From CAWGMT01 sp963823675 (GTDB taxonomy: Bacteria; Planctomycetota; Planctomycetia; Isosphaerales; Isosphaeraceae): a stretch of 64,000 bases of DNA. The DNA is taken from contig CAWGMT010000009.1 of the NCBI GenBank assembly GCA_963823675.1, positions 620,001 to 684,000 on the forward strand. Direction: 5' to 3'. Below the pieces are notes generated by a model. That model had not been told where the DNA came from. It was given only the letters and a program-made list of their open reading frames with translations, and did not search any database. This document shows, piece after piece, positions 26,156-35,506 of the stretch; position 1 is the stretch's first letter; each line of letters starts with the position of its first letter. A program made the translations under genes and the position numbers.

Positions 26156-26858
26156 ATGATCCTCGAACAAATCCAATCCAATCTCGAATCGGTGCGCGAG
26201 CGGATTGCCGCCGCCGCCCGCAGGTCCGGCCGGCCGGAAGCCGCGGTCCGGCTGGTCGCCGTGACGAAAAAGAGCCCGCCGGAGTGGGTGCGTCCCCTCG
26301 TCGCCTTGGGCGCCTGCGACCTGGGCGAGAACTACCCCCAGGAGCTCTGGCGCAAGTGTGAGCTCCTGGCCGATCTCGGCGGCTCGATCCGCTGGCACTT
26401 GATTGGACACCTCCAGACCAACAAGGTCAAGAAAACTCTGCCGCTTGTGAAGATGATCCATTCGGTTCGACTCGCTCAAGCTCCTGCACTTGCTCGACCA
26501 GGCCGCATTGGAGATGGCCGATCCTCCGCCGGTGTGCCTGGAAGTCAATACTTCCGCCGAGGAGAGCAAGCACGGCTGGTCCCCGGACCAGGTGCTTCGC
26601 GACGCCGAGTCGATCGCCGGCTGCCGTAAGATCTCCATCGTGGGCCTGATGACCATGGCCGCGTGGGGAACCACGGCCGAAACAGCGCGTCCCTCATTTA
26701 TCCGCCTTCGCGAGCTACGCGACCTCCTGCGTCAGAAGACCGGTCTGGCTCTCGGCGAGCTCTCAATGGGGATGTCCGGAGATTTTGCAGCGGCGATCGA
26801 GGAAGGAGCGACAATGGTCCGGATCGGCTCCGCGCTCTTCGAGGGACTCGAGCCATGA
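26156..26858 (+). CDS. YggS family PLP-binding homeostasis protein (frameshifted)
   Basis: About 233 aa after repair, normal for YggS/PLPBP, a single-domain PLP-binding barrel protein that controls vitamin B6 and amino-acid pools. Part one shows VRLVAVTKKSPPEWV (PLP-Lys in the VAVTK motif), CDLGENYPQE and WHLIGHLQTNKVK. After KMIHSV an extra base near 26466 shifts the frame; part two resumes with SLKLLHLLDQAALEM, then CLEVNTSAEESKHG, ISIVGLMTM and LSMGMSGDFAAAIEEGATMVRIGSALF. The stop overlaps the start of the DUF167 gene (ATGA), an arrangement widely seen for yggS-like loci. Confidence 0.85.
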
Positions 26859-27172
26859 TTGCCCTGACCACCTGTCCCGACGGAGTCATCCTCCCGGTCC
26901 TCGCCCATCCTGGTGCCAAGCGGAATGCGATCCTTGGCGAGCGGGCTGGCGCCCTGCGGGTTGCCGTGAGCGCGCCCGCCGACAGAGGCAAGGCAAACGC
27001 AGCAATCCAGGCCGTGCTGGCCGAGGGCCTGGGCTGCAAGGCCGCGCGCATCACCCTGGTTTCCGGAGCAACTTCACGACAGAAACGATTTCTGATCGAG
27101 GCGATGACCGCTGACGAGTTGAAAGAGCGCCTGGCTGACGCGGTCCCCGCGACCGATTCACCTCAGATCTGA
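26855..27172 (+). CDS. DUF167 (YggU) family protein
   Basis: 105 aa. The DUF167 fold is clear: LPVLAHPGAKRNAILGE at the start, LRVAVSAPADRGKANAAI near residue 38 with the GKANxA signature, and ITLVSGATSRQKRFLIEA near 63. Function is unknown in general. The ATG overlaps the stop codon of yggS, so the two are translationally coupled. The C-terminal helix TADELKERLADAV is normal for the family. Confidence 0.9.
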   Translation: MIALTTCPDGVILPVLAHPGAKRNAILGERAGALRVAVSAPADRGKANAAIQAVLAEGLGCKAARITLVSGATSRQKRFLIEAMTADELKERLADAVPATDSPQI

Positions 27173-27339
27173 GCACGTTCGTGCATGCGGCCGGACTTCA
27201 GCCATATCCCTCATTTGCAGGATAGCCCGACTAGCCACGGCGGCGATTGTCAATTTGCGGCGAGCCCGCCATCGTTGCCTGTGGACGTGACGGCGACCCC
27301 GATTTCCACGCCAACACCTCGAACGCGCTGGGCGAAACG

Positions 27340-27640
27340 ATCACGCCCGCTACGGTCCAGTACGGCACCGGAACCACGCTGGCCACTTCGGCGAAATCCG
27401 CGACCCTCGGTCACCTGGTCACCTTGACCGCGACGGTCAAGCCAACCGGACCAGTCAGTGGAAGCCCCACCGGGGTCGTCACGTTGATGGACGGCGGGAC
27501 CCCGCTCCGCACGATCTCGCTGAGTCGAGGCAGAGCGACGCTCAAAACCTCAAGCCTGCACCTCGGCACGAACCCCATCGAGGTGATCTACAGCGGGAAC
27601 CAATACTTCGCCGGCAGCATTTCCCGATCTCGGTCGAGAC
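27340..27640 (+). pseudogene. Ig-like domain repeat (Big_3_5 type) fragment
   Basis: An open segment encodes one bacterial Ig-like domain: ATLGHLVTLTATVKPTG, GVVTLMDGGTPLRTISL and TNPIEVIYSGNQYFAGS. These are found in tandem in large surface proteins; here only one copy remains, with no start codon context of its own and a frame that runs on into unrelated sequence. It is best read as a broken gene fragment inserted or left upstream of the sugar-transporter remnant. Confidence 0.6.
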
Positions 27641-27654
27641 GATCAAGAAGCCCC

Positions 27655-27823
27655 CGAAAAAAGCAAACCTCCTGGATATTCCTTCCTCTACTTCTGCTTT
27701 ATGATGGTCCTGCGGCTTGTCTGGGTGAAGCTCATGGTGCCAGAGATCGAGGGGCGGAGCCTGGAGGACATCCAGCGCGATCTCGGTGTCTCCGAGGTTA
27801 TCCTGAACCAGGTACTAACATGA
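27655..27823 (+). pseudogene. C-terminal remnant of an MFS sugar porter
   Basis: In the frame starting about 27655 the sequence reads YSFLYFCFMMVLRLVWVKLM, then VPEIEGRSLEDIQRDLGVS. This resembles the last transmembrane helix and the PETKGRSLE motif that close MFS sugar/inositol porters. The upstream eleven helices are missing. Its TGA overlaps the ATG of the GH32 gene (ATGA), so a transporter gene once preceded the hydrolase as a coupled pair. Confidence 0.65.
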
Positions 27824-29790
27824 AAACATTCCTCCTCGCACAGTTGGCAATCGCGTTCCTCCAGACTCCGCAGGCAACCAGCCCAGCAGATACCCCCGCT
27901 ATCGTGATCGCCGACTTCGAAGGCGAATCGTACGGGGACTGGAAAACAACCTGCGAAGCGTTCGGTCCCGGTCCCGCCCGCGGCACCCTGCCAGACCAGA
28001 TGCATGTCGAAGGCCACAAGGGCAACGGGCTCGTGAACTCGTTCTACGAGATTGTCGACCATGTCCGAGGCGGCTGGGGGCACATCAACGTCGACCACGT
28101 CGTCCAAACCGATCGCAAACCGCCCTTGATCCTCACCGATTCGAGGCGCGAGATCAAACTCAGCAAGCATTACTTGAATCTTCCGATCAAGAATGGCGCC
28201 GCACGGCGAAAAGTGACGGTTCTCATTGATGGTCGCGTCGAGGTGAAAAACGACATCGAACTCGCCGATGCCACGCCGGATTGGTGGGCTTTCATGGACG
28301 TCAGTGCCTCGGCCGGCAAGACGATCACGTTGCAGGTCGACAAATTGGCCGAGGATTCCAGGGCATTGAGCGCGATCGAAGAGAGTGATGCGATCAAGGA
28401 TGGGGAAAACCTCTATCGAGAGCCGCTGCGCGGTCAGTTTCACTTCTCCTCGCGGCGGGGCTGGAACAACGACCCGAACGGAATGGTCTACTATAACGGC
28501 GAATATCACCTTTTCTATCAGCACAATCCCTACGGTTGGGGTTGGGGCAACATGCACTGGGGCCATGCCGTCAGCAAGGACATGATTCACTGGCGGGAAC
28601 TGGGCGACGTACTCGCGCCGGATGACCTGGGTGCCATGTTCAGCGGCAGCGCGGTCGTGGACTGGAACAACACCAGCGGTTTCGGCAAGGACGGTAAGCC
28701 ACCACTCGTGCTCATCTACACGGCCGCCGGGAACCCCACAACTCAGTGTATCGCCTCCAGCACCGACGGCCGGAACTTCACCAAGTTCCACGGCAATCCC
28801 GTGATCAAGCAGATCACCGACGGGAACCGCGACCCGAAAGTGATCTGGCACGAACCCACGAAGAGATGGGTGATGGTACTGTACGTCGGTCGAAACGGTT
28901 CGCATACCATTCACTTCTTCACTTCGACCAACCTTCGTGAGTGGGCCCTGGCCAGCGTGACTGATGCGGGCACGAAGGGTGACGATCGCTTTCTCTTCGA
29001 ATGTCCCGACTTCTTTGAACTGCCGGTGGACGATGATGCCAAACAGAAAAAATGGGTTCTGATGGGTGCAAACACCGAATACGCGATTGGCACTTTCGAC
29101 GGCGCGAAGTTCACGGCCGAACTTACGAAACTCCACGGACAGGAGGGGCGGGGGTTCTACGCTCCGCAAACGTTCAGCGATATCCCGGCCCAAGACGGTC
29201 GCCGCATCCAGATCGGCTGGTTCCAGTCGCCAACATCGGGCATGCCGTTCAATCAGTCCATGAGCATCCCCCTGGAGTTGAAACTCACGACCACGCCCGC
29301 CGGTCCGCGCCTGACCTGGACGCCGGTCAAGGAACTTGAGTCCTTGCGGGCCAGTTCACACCAGTTTGGCGCCATGACGCTCAAGCCCGATAGCACAAAT
29401 CCCCTGGCCAATCTCGAGGCCGAGCTCGTGGAATTGAAGGCCGAATTCGAACCAGGGGAGGCAAGCGAAGTCGCTTTCACCGTGCGCGGAGCCACCATCG
29501 TCTACGACGTCAACAAAGAACAGCTCGTCGTGAACAACCTTCGTGCCAGCGCCCCCTTGCACCATGGAAAACAGCGGCTGACGATCTTATGCGACCGTAC
29601 AGGACTGGAGATTTTCGCCTCCGATGGGCTGACTTACGTTCCCCTGCCGTACCTGCCCAAAGCCGATGACCTCACACTTCGACTTCACACCAAGAGAGGC
29701 GCCGTGAACTTCACCAAACTTGAATTCTATGAACTCAAGTCTGCATGGCTCCTGGCGGAAAAAGGTGTCCGACGCGCCTCTTGCCCTTGA
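27820..29790 (+). CDS. Secreted glycoside hydrolase family 32 (levanase/fructanase/invertase type)
   Basis: 656 aa with a signal peptide (MKTFLLAQLAIAFLQ). An N-terminal beta-rich domain (residues 25-195) precedes the five-bladed GH32 propeller. Catalytic motifs are present: WNNDPNGM near residue 217 (nucleophile Asp), the RDP motif in NRDPKVIW near 340, and the acid/base Glu in ECPDFFELP near 395. FSGSAVVDWNN near 278 is also typical. A C-terminal beta-sandwich follows. Substrates would be fructans, sucrose or related beta-fructosides, hydrolysed outside the cytoplasm. The start overlaps a broken sugar-porter gene, which supports a sugar-use role. Confidence 0.9.
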   Translation: MKTFLLAQLAIAFLQTPQATSPADTPAIVIADFEGESYGDWKTTCEAFGPGPARGTLPDQMHVEGHKGNGLVNSFYEIVDHVRGGWGHINVDHVVQTDRKPPLILTDSRREIKLSKHYLNLPIKNGAARRKVTVLIDGRVEVKNDIELADATPDWWAFMDVSASAGKTITLQVDKLAEDSRALSAIEESDAIKDGENLYREPLRGQFHFSSRRGWNNDPNGMVYYNGEYHLFYQHNPYGWGWGNMHWGHAVSKDMIHWRELGDVLAPDDLGAMFSGSAVVDWNNTSGFGKDGKPPLVLIYTAAGNPTTQCIASSTDGRNFTKFHGNPVIKQITDGNRDPKVIWHEPTKRWVMVLYVGRNGSHTIHFFTSTNLREWALASVTDAGTKGDDRFLFECPDFFELPVDDDAKQKKWVLMGANTEYAIGTFDGAKFTAELTKLHGQEGRGFYAPQTFSDIPAQDGRRIQIGWFQSPTSGMPFNQSMSIPLELKLTTTPAGPRLTWTPVKELESLRASSHQFGAMTLKPDSTNPLANLEAELVELKAEFEPGEASEVAFTVRGATIVYDVNKEQLVVNNLRASAPLHHGKQRLTILCDRTGLEIFASDGLTYVPLPYLPKADDLTLRLHTKRGAVNFTKLEFYELKSAWLLAEKGVRRASCP

Positions 29791-30055
29791 GGTTTTTTGG
29801 CATTTTCGGGTGCCCTTGGTATCTCGGTCGGTCCGTCTTCCGGGTGTCCAGCGGCCCTGCCAGCCAGTCTCGGCCATATCGCGCATTTTGCTGTATATCA
29901 TCGGCTGCGGGCGCTGTAAACCCCGAATTCGGTCTATGGTATTATGAGAAGACCTGGTGCCACGATCCGCGCCCCGCTCCGCCCTGGAGCGTGCGGAGCG
30001 GAATCTGCCGGCGGATCATGAACCGCCGGCCGCAAGGGCGCAGACCGGCCGAAAT

Positions 30056-31362
30056 ATGTCTCAATATCCTCGTGATATCTTGATTCGACCATGGACGGGC
30101 TCGCCGCCGCGCGCCGTCGTTCGCCTTCCCGGCTCGAAGAGCCTGACCAACCGCGCCCTGATCGTCGCCGCACTGGCCGAGGGCCCGAGTGTTCTCGCTG
30201 GGGCGCTCGACAGCGATGACACTCGGGTGATGGTCGAGGCGCTTCGCGCGCTCGGGATCGCCGTGGATCACGACCGAGCGTCTTGCCGGATCGCAATCGC
30301 AGGTTGCGGTGGCAAGCTCCCGGCTCGCTCGGCCCGGCTCGAGGTGTCCAATTCGGGCACGAGCCTGCGCTTTCTGACGGCCCTCCTGGCCACCGGCCAC
30401 GGGACGTTCCACCTCGACGGGAGCCCGCGGATGCGGCAGCGGCCCGTATCGGACTTGCTGCAGGCACTGAGTGGACTGGGCTGTAATGCCCGATCCGACC
30501 AGGGAACGGGTTGTCCGCCGGTGACCATCGAGGCCGGAGGGCTCCATGGCGGCCACGCATGCATCAAAGGCGACGTGTCGAGTCAGTTCGTGAGCGGCCT
30601 GCTGATGGCCTTGCCCAATGCCCAGGCGCCCACGACGATCGAGGTCAGCGGCCTTCTCGTGTCCCAGCCTTATGTGGCCATGACACTGGCCGTGATGGAG
30701 GCGTTCGGAGTCGCGGTCGCCAACCAGGAATTCCGCCGCTTCGAGATCAGGCCCGCTCGATATCGCGGCCGCACTTACGCCATCGAGCCCGACGCATCGG
30801 CCGCCAGCTATTTCTTCGCCCTCGCCGCCATCACGGGCGGAGAAATCACCGTCGCGGGCCTGGGAACGACGAGCATCCAGGGAGATCTGGCGTTCGTCGA
30901 TCTTCTGGAAAAGATGGGCTGTTCGGTCGTCCGCGCGCCACGAGCACGACGGTCAAGGGGGGCGATCTTGGCGCGATCGACGCCGACATGAACGCGATCT
31001 CCGACACGGTCATGACGCTCGCCGCGGTCGCGCTCTTTGCCCGCGGCACCACGCGAATCCGCAACGTCTCCCACATCCGGCACAAGGAAAGCGACCGCAT
31101 CACCGCGCTCGCGACCGAGCTGCGCAAGCTTGGAGCCCGGGTCGAAGAGCAGCCCGACGGCCTCGTCATCGACCCACCCGCCCCGGAAGCGCTTCAGGGC
31201 GCACGCATCGCAACCTACGACGACCATCGGATGGCAATGTCCTTTGCACTGGCCGGCCTGCGGGTCCCCGGAGTAATGATTCTCGACCCCGGCTGTGTGG
31301 CCAAGACGTATCCTGGCTTCTGGGACGAGCTCGATCGAGTCCGGACGGGAGGCGGCATCTAA
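30056..31362 (+). CDS. aroA: 3-phosphoshikimate 1-carboxyvinyltransferase (EPSP synthase), frameshifted
   Basis: Shikimate-pathway enzyme joining shikimate-3-phosphate and PEP; about 434 aa after repair. The start MSQYPRDILIRPW is chosen at 30056. Seen: LPGSKSLTNRALIVAALAEG near residue 22, SNSGTSLRFLTALLA near 100, DGSPRMRQRPVSDLL near 122 and DVSSQFVSGLLMALP near 176. The frame breaks near 30940 after MGCSVVRA; the next frame continues TTVKGGDLGAIDADMNAISD, then HIRHKESDRI and YDDHRMAMSFAL to the end. One base is missing. As this is an essential gene in most bacteria, a sequence error is likely. Confidence 0.92.
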
Positions 31363-31486
31363 AAGCAGATGCTTGACCCCGGCTGTGTTAGAATGACGTA
31401 GCATGAAGGGCCAGGTCCGCATGAGCTGATTGGCTCGCACCCGGATCTGTGCGATCAAAAAAAAACTCCCGGTCATCAGAAAATGT

Positions 31487-32536
31487 TCAGGGGGTTTTTG
31501 GCTCCGAAGGTACTGTAGGCACCAGCTTGAACCGGGACGACTCGAACGACTTGATTCCGTCCGTCGTCAGGCGGAAAAAGATCGCGGCGGCGCCCGGCGT
31601 TTCATCGACCAGCTTGAGACCGCGCTCGGGGCCGAGGATGTAGACGGTCGTCTCGAGAGCGTCGGCGGTGGCACCGTCGGCCGCGACGACCGTGACGGCG
31701 GCGCGGTCCTCCACCCCCAGTCCGGTCGCCGGGTTGATGATGTGGGAGTAGCGGTGTCCATCGATCACGACAAACCGCTCGGCGTCGCCCGCTGTCGAGA
31801 CGGCGGCATTGGCAAGCAGCAGCGTGCGCAACGGCTCGGATTGACCCGGTTCCAGGGGCGCGATCGCCACTTTCCAGCCGCGTGCCCCGGGAGGGGGATC
31901 ACCGACGGCGATATCGCCTGCCCCGGCTACCAAGGCCCGTTTGATCCCGGCGCCCTTGAGCACGTCGAGGGCCGCCTGGGCCGCGTATCCCTTGGCGATG
32001 CCGCCGGCGTCGAGCTTCATTCCGGGCCGCAGCAACCGGGCGGTCCGGGCCCCGGGGTCAAGCACGAGCTTGTCGGAGCCGACCAGGGCCCGGGCCTCTT
32101 GCAGCCGGGCCCGGTCCGGCAGCTTGTGGTCGCGGCGGGCTCGCCGCCACAGCCGGCCCACGGGCGCAATCGTCACGTCGAAGGCGCCACCCGATCGCTC
32201 CCAGATATCCCTGGATCTTCGCAAGACCTCGAACAGGTCGTTGCTGACGGGAACGGCCGGCCCGCCGGCGGAACGAGACATGCGAGACAGCTCGCTGTCG
32301 GGGTCGTAATCGCTCAAAATCGCGTTGAGCTCGGCGATCCGATCGTAGGCCGCCCGGGAGGACCGTCTAGCGGTGGTTTCGTCCGTGGAGTATAAAACAA
32401 TGTTGAACGGGCTTGCCATGTGCGTTTCCTCAAACTCGAAACGCCGCAGGCCGTTTCCGGCAGCGTGCGATGGCACCTGACCGGGCAGCGCCTGCAAGAG
32501 AGCCGCCAACCACACTCCCGACTTGATCGCACTCAT
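31487..32536 (-). CDS. apbE: FAD:protein FMN transferase (ApbE family)
   Basis: 349 aa. ApbE covalently attaches FMN to Thr/Ser of Na+-translocating or other flavoproteins using FAD and Mg2+. A signal peptide-like N-terminus (SGVWLAALLQALPGQVPSHA) suggests export. Seen: THMASPFNIVLYS near residue 39, the DYDPDSELSRMSRSAG segment near 75, the KLDAGGIAKGYAAQ motif near 173 and GDAERFVVIDGHRYSHIINPATG near 250 with the metal-binding Asp region. The 5' end overlaps the ambiguous 5' end of the divergent SUMF1 gene by two bases. No flavoprotein target is adjacent. Confidence 0.9.
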   Translation of the reverse strand: MSAIKSGVWLAALLQALPGQVPSHAAGNGLRRFEFEETHMASPFNIVLYSTDETTARRSSRAAYDRIAELNAILSDYDPDSELSRMSRSAGGPAVPVSNDLFEVLRRSRDIWERSGGAFDVTIAPVGRLWRRARRDHKLPDRARLQEARALVGSDKLVLDPGARTARLLRPGMKLDAGGIAKGYAAQAALDVLKGAGIKRALVAGAGDIAVGDPPPGARGWKVAIAPLEPGQSEPLRTLLLANAAVSTAGDAERFVVIDGHRYSHIINPATGLGVEDRAAVTVVAADGATADALETTVYILGPERGLKLVDETPGAAAIFFRLTTDGIKSFESSRFKLVPTVPSEPKTP

Positions 32537-33782
32537 GGATCACTCCCGAATCGCGAGTCGAGGCCAGAAATTCAGCCGCCAGAATTGTCCGGTCAACACC
32601 CTGAGCACACCCCTGGAGAGCATATCAAAAGTGAGCCGTCCGACGCACGCCGCAAAGTGGAGCCGCGGAAGAATTCATGCTGTAGGTCAGGCTTTCCAGC
32701 CTGACGTCAGGCTGCAAAGCCTGACCTGCGCCCGACCGATCACTTCGGCCGGTCTGCTTGGTCTGGCCATCGCGCTTGTGATGCTGGGAGCCCACGCCGC
32801 CCGGGCGGCTGTTCTCGAAGTCGATGAGCCCGCATCGCCAGACTCGATGAAGCCTTACGTCGAAACGATTCCGGGGACCGAAGTCAAGTTCGAGATGCTG
32901 CCGATTCCGGGCGGGTCCTTCGAGATGGGAAGCCCAGACAGCGAGGCCCACCATGCCGCCGACGAGGCGCCGCGGCACCCCGTCCAGATCGCGCCTTTCT
33001 GGATGGCCAAGTGTGAGGCCACCTGGGAGGAATACGATCAGTTCGCCTTCGCGCTCGACTTGAAAAAGAAGAAGCGCAACGGGGTCGACCTGGCCAAGCA
33101 AGTGGAATCCGAGAAGAAAGCCGATGCGGTCACGCGGCCCACTCCCCCTTACGCCGACGAGACGTTCGGTCACGGCCGCAACGGGCAGCCGGTCATCTGC
33201 ATCACCCATCACGCCGCGATGGAATATTGCCGCTGGCTGTCGGCGAAGACCGGCAAGATCTATCGCCTGCCCACCGAGGCCGAGTGGGAATACGCCTGTC
33301 GCGCCGGCAGCAAGACAGCCTATTTCTGGGGCGATGACGCAGGCCAGATCGAAGGGTTTGCCTGGTACGTGAATAACGCGGAAAAGCCGATGCCCGTCGG
33401 CAAGAAGAAGCCCAACCCATGGGGCCTCCTCGACATCCACGGCAACGTCGCGGAGTGGTGCGTGGACCACTATGCCGCCGACACCTACAAAAAATACCCA
33501 ACCGACAAGCCGACCGTCGGCCCGGTCGTCTTGCCCGACGCCAAGGAATACCCCTACGCGGTGCGCGGCGGCTCGTGGGACGACGACGCCGAATTCCTCC
33601 GCTCGGCGGCCCGCAAGGCGTCGAATCGAGAGTGGAGCACCCAGGACCCCCAGCGCCCCCAGAGCATCTGGTGGCACACCGATGCGACTTTCGTCGGTTT
33701 CCGGGTCGTCCGGCCGCTCGTGGAACAAGATAACCTCAAGGGACTCAAGTCCCTGGTCGTCAAAGGCAAAGGCACTCGTTGA
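32535..33782 (+). CDS. Formylglycine-generating-enzyme (SUMF1/EgtB/PvdO) domain protein, secreted
   Basis: The SUMF1-fold domain runs from ETIPGTEVKFEMLPIPGGSF to the end: MGSPDSEAHH, APFWMAKCEATWEEY, YCRWLSAKTGKIYRLPTEAEWEYACRAG, DIHGNVAEWC, VRGGSWDD and VGFRVVRP, all typical. Abundant in planctomycetes, usually without proven FGE activity. The start is unsure: the first likely ATG (32535) lies upstream of a palindromic repeat (32684-32727) which is translated through as VGQAFQPDVRLQSLT. The signal-peptide-like stretch (SAGLLGLAIALVMLGAHAARA) begins only after it. The real 5' end may have been displaced by the repeat. Confidence 0.85.
   Translation: MDHSRIASRGQKFSRQNCPVNTLSTPLESISKVSRPTHAAKWSRGRIHAVGQAFQPDVRLQSLTCARPITSAGLLGLAIALVMLGAHAARAAVLEVDEPASPDSMKPYVETIPGTEVKFEMLPIPGGSFEMGSPDSEAHHAADEAPRHPVQIAPFWMAKCEATWEEYDQFAFALDLKKKKRNGVDLAKQVESEKKADAVTRPTPPYADETFGHGRNGQPVICITHHAAMEYCRWLSAKTGKIYRLPTEAEWEYACRAGSKTAYFWGDDAGQIEGFAWYVNNAEKPMPVGKKKPNPWGLLDIHGNVAEWCVDHYAADTYKKYPTDKPTVGPVVLPDAKEYPYAVRGGSWDDDAEFLRSAARKASNREWSTQDPQRPQSIWWHTDATFVGFRVVRPLVEQDNLKGLKSLVVKGKGTR
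32684..32727 (+). repeat. 22-bp inverted repeat inside the 5' end of the SUMF1 gene
   Basis: Two 22-bp arms, back to back with one mismatch (AGGTCAGGCTTTCCAGCCTG... against its complement). It forms a strong hairpin of the REP type and is read in frame by the SUMF1 gene. Confidence 0.7.
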
Positions 33783-33882
33783 ACGCGTCTGCATCGAATC
33801 TCGCGCAGTGGTCAGCTTGACGGGATCGGCAGTATTGTGCGGCCGGTTCCACTTCAAAACCAGCTCCAGAGGAGAACCAGAG

Positions 33883-35169
33883 ATGACCGAGCCTTCCTCA
33901 AACATTCTGACCCCAACCCGCCGTGACTTCTTGAAAAGCTCGACCGCGGCCACGGTCGGCCTGGGCGTGCTTTCCAACGCGCATGCCGCCGGCAGCGACA
34001 CGATCAAGGTCGGCCTCGTCGGCTGCGGCGGACGAGGCACGGGCGCCGCTGAGAACATCTGCGAAGCGGCCGGCACCTCCTACAACATCAAGCTCTACGC
34101 CATGGGCGAGGTGTTCGAAGACCACCTCAAGAACTGCCGGGACAGCCTGCGGAACAACAAGCACTGCAAGGAGCGGTTCGACGTCGCCGACGACCGCTGT
34201 TTCGTCGGCTTCGACGCCTATCAGAAGGTCATCGACTGCTGCGACCTGGTGATGCTGGCGACCCCGCCCGGCTTCCGTCCGCAGCATATCGAGGCCACGA
34301 TCAAGGCCGGCAAGCAGCTCTTCACCGAGAAGCCAGTGGCCGTCGACGGGACCGGAATTCGCAAGGTCCTGGCCGCCGCGGAGGAGGCCCACAAGAAAGG
34401 CCTGTCGGTCGTCGCCGGCACCCAGCGCCGCCATCAAGCCGGCTACATCGAGAGCATGAAGCGCATCCACGAAGGGGCGATCGGCGATCTCGTCGGCGGA
34501 CGCGTCTACTGGAACCAGGGCGATATCTGGGCCCACAAGCGGCAGGACGGCTGGAACGATACCCAGTACCAGATCCGCAACTGGTACCATTTCCTCTGGC
34601 TGTGCGGCGACCACATCGTCGAACAGCACGTGCACAATCTCGACGTCGCCATCTGGGCACTCAAGTCGCACCCGGTTCGCGCCGTGGGCATGGGCGGCCG
34701 CCAGGTGATCACCGAGCCCGAGCGCGGCCAGAGCTACGACCATTTCGCCGTCGACTACGAGTTCCCGAATGGGGTTCATGTCCTCTCGATGTGCCGGCAG
34801 ATTCCCGACTGCGCCAACGACGTCTCCGAGACGATCGTCGGCTCCAAGGGACAGTGGCATAGCGGCGGTTATCGGTTCTCCGGCGAGAGCCGAGGACGCG
34901 TCCGCGCCGAGCACGAGGTCAACCCCTATGTTCAGGAACACATCGACCTGCTCGAGAGCATCGTTTCCCGCAAGCCGATCAACGAGCTCAAGCAGGTCGC
35001 CGAAAGCACCCTGACCGCCATCATGGGCCGCAACTCGGCTTACTCGGGCAAGGCCATCACCTGGGACCAGGCCTTGAACAGCAAGCTCGACACCTTCCCG
35101 CAAACTCTGGCGTGGGGCCCGATGCCAGAGCCGCCCGTCCCCAAGCCGGGCGTTTTCGAGTATACGTGA
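33883..35169 (+). CDS. Gfo/Idh/MocA family oxidoreductase with Tat signal
   Basis: 428 aa from the ATG at 33883, preceded by AGAGGAGA. A twin-arginine signal (TRRDFLKSSTAATVGLG) indicates export in folded form. The Rossmann fold starts with IKVGLVGCGGRGTGAAENI near residue 40 and includes DLVMLATPPGFRPQHI and the TEKPVAVD motif near 150, where Lys-Pro is characteristic of the family. The C-terminal dehydrogenase domain has NWYHFLWLCGDHIVEQHVHNLD near 230. Substrate unknown; such exported sugar or inositol dehydrogenase-like enzymes are very common in planctomycetes. It is followed by a ThuA-domain gene, a recurrent pairing. Confidence 0.92.
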   Translation: MTEPSSNILTPTRRDFLKSSTAATVGLGVLSNAHAAGSDTIKVGLVGCGGRGTGAAENICEAAGTSYNIKLYAMGEVFEDHLKNCRDSLRNNKHCKERFDVADDRCFVGFDAYQKVIDCCDLVMLATPPGFRPQHIEATIKAGKQLFTEKPVAVDGTGIRKVLAAAEEAHKKGLSVVAGTQRRHQAGYIESMKRIHEGAIGDLVGGRVYWNQGDIWAHKRQDGWNDTQYQIRNWYHFLWLCGDHIVEQHVHNLDVAIWALKSHPVRAVGMGGRQVITEPERGQSYDHFAVDYEFPNGVHVLSMCRQIPDCANDVSETIVGSKGQWHSGGYRFSGESRGRVRAEHEVNPYVQEHIDLLESIVSRKPINELKQVAESTLTAIMGRNSAYSGKAITWDQALNSKLDTFPQTLAWGPMPEPPVPKPGVFEYT

Positions 35170-35320
35170 GCGGGTTGGATGTCCCCTCTTCACCCCCACG
35201 GAAGCGACCGATCCCATTTCCCCCCTTGATAAGGGGGCGTGATGAAAACTTGGCCAGGCTGAGCCGGATTCAGCGCTCATTCGCCACGCCTTTTGTTCCG
35301 CCGCGCCTCCCGAAGAACCT

Positions 35321-35464
35321 CCCCCCCTTGCTAAGGGGGGGCAGGGGGGGTGGGCGTGGCACCACCAACGGCTCGGCCAGAGTCGTGCTTTTCCCTCGAG
35401 CACGATAGCCACGGCCTTGCTAGCGCGCTGTCCACCCCCCCTGCCCCCCCTTAGCAAGGGGGGG
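35321..35464 (+). repeat. 31-bp perfect inverted repeat pair (C7/G7-rich)
   Basis: Arm one 35321-35351 (CCCCCCCTTGCTAAGGGG...) and arm two 35434-35464 are exact reverse complements, 82 bp apart, in the spacer between the Gfo/Idh and ThuA genes. A partial related element (CCCCTTGATAAGGGGG) lies at about 35222. Confidence 0.75.
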
Positions 35465-35506
35465 AGAACGCCGGAGCAATGTGCTGCAACGAAAAGGAAC
35501 CGCATC

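Noticed and set aside
27688..29193. 501-codon minus-strand frame
   Set aside because: Antisense to the GH32 gene, which has all catalytic motifs.
31362..31402. Repeat of GACCCCGGCTGTGT just after aroA
   Set aside because: A 14-bp echo of aroA's own 3' end (near 31287); too short to support a duplication claim.
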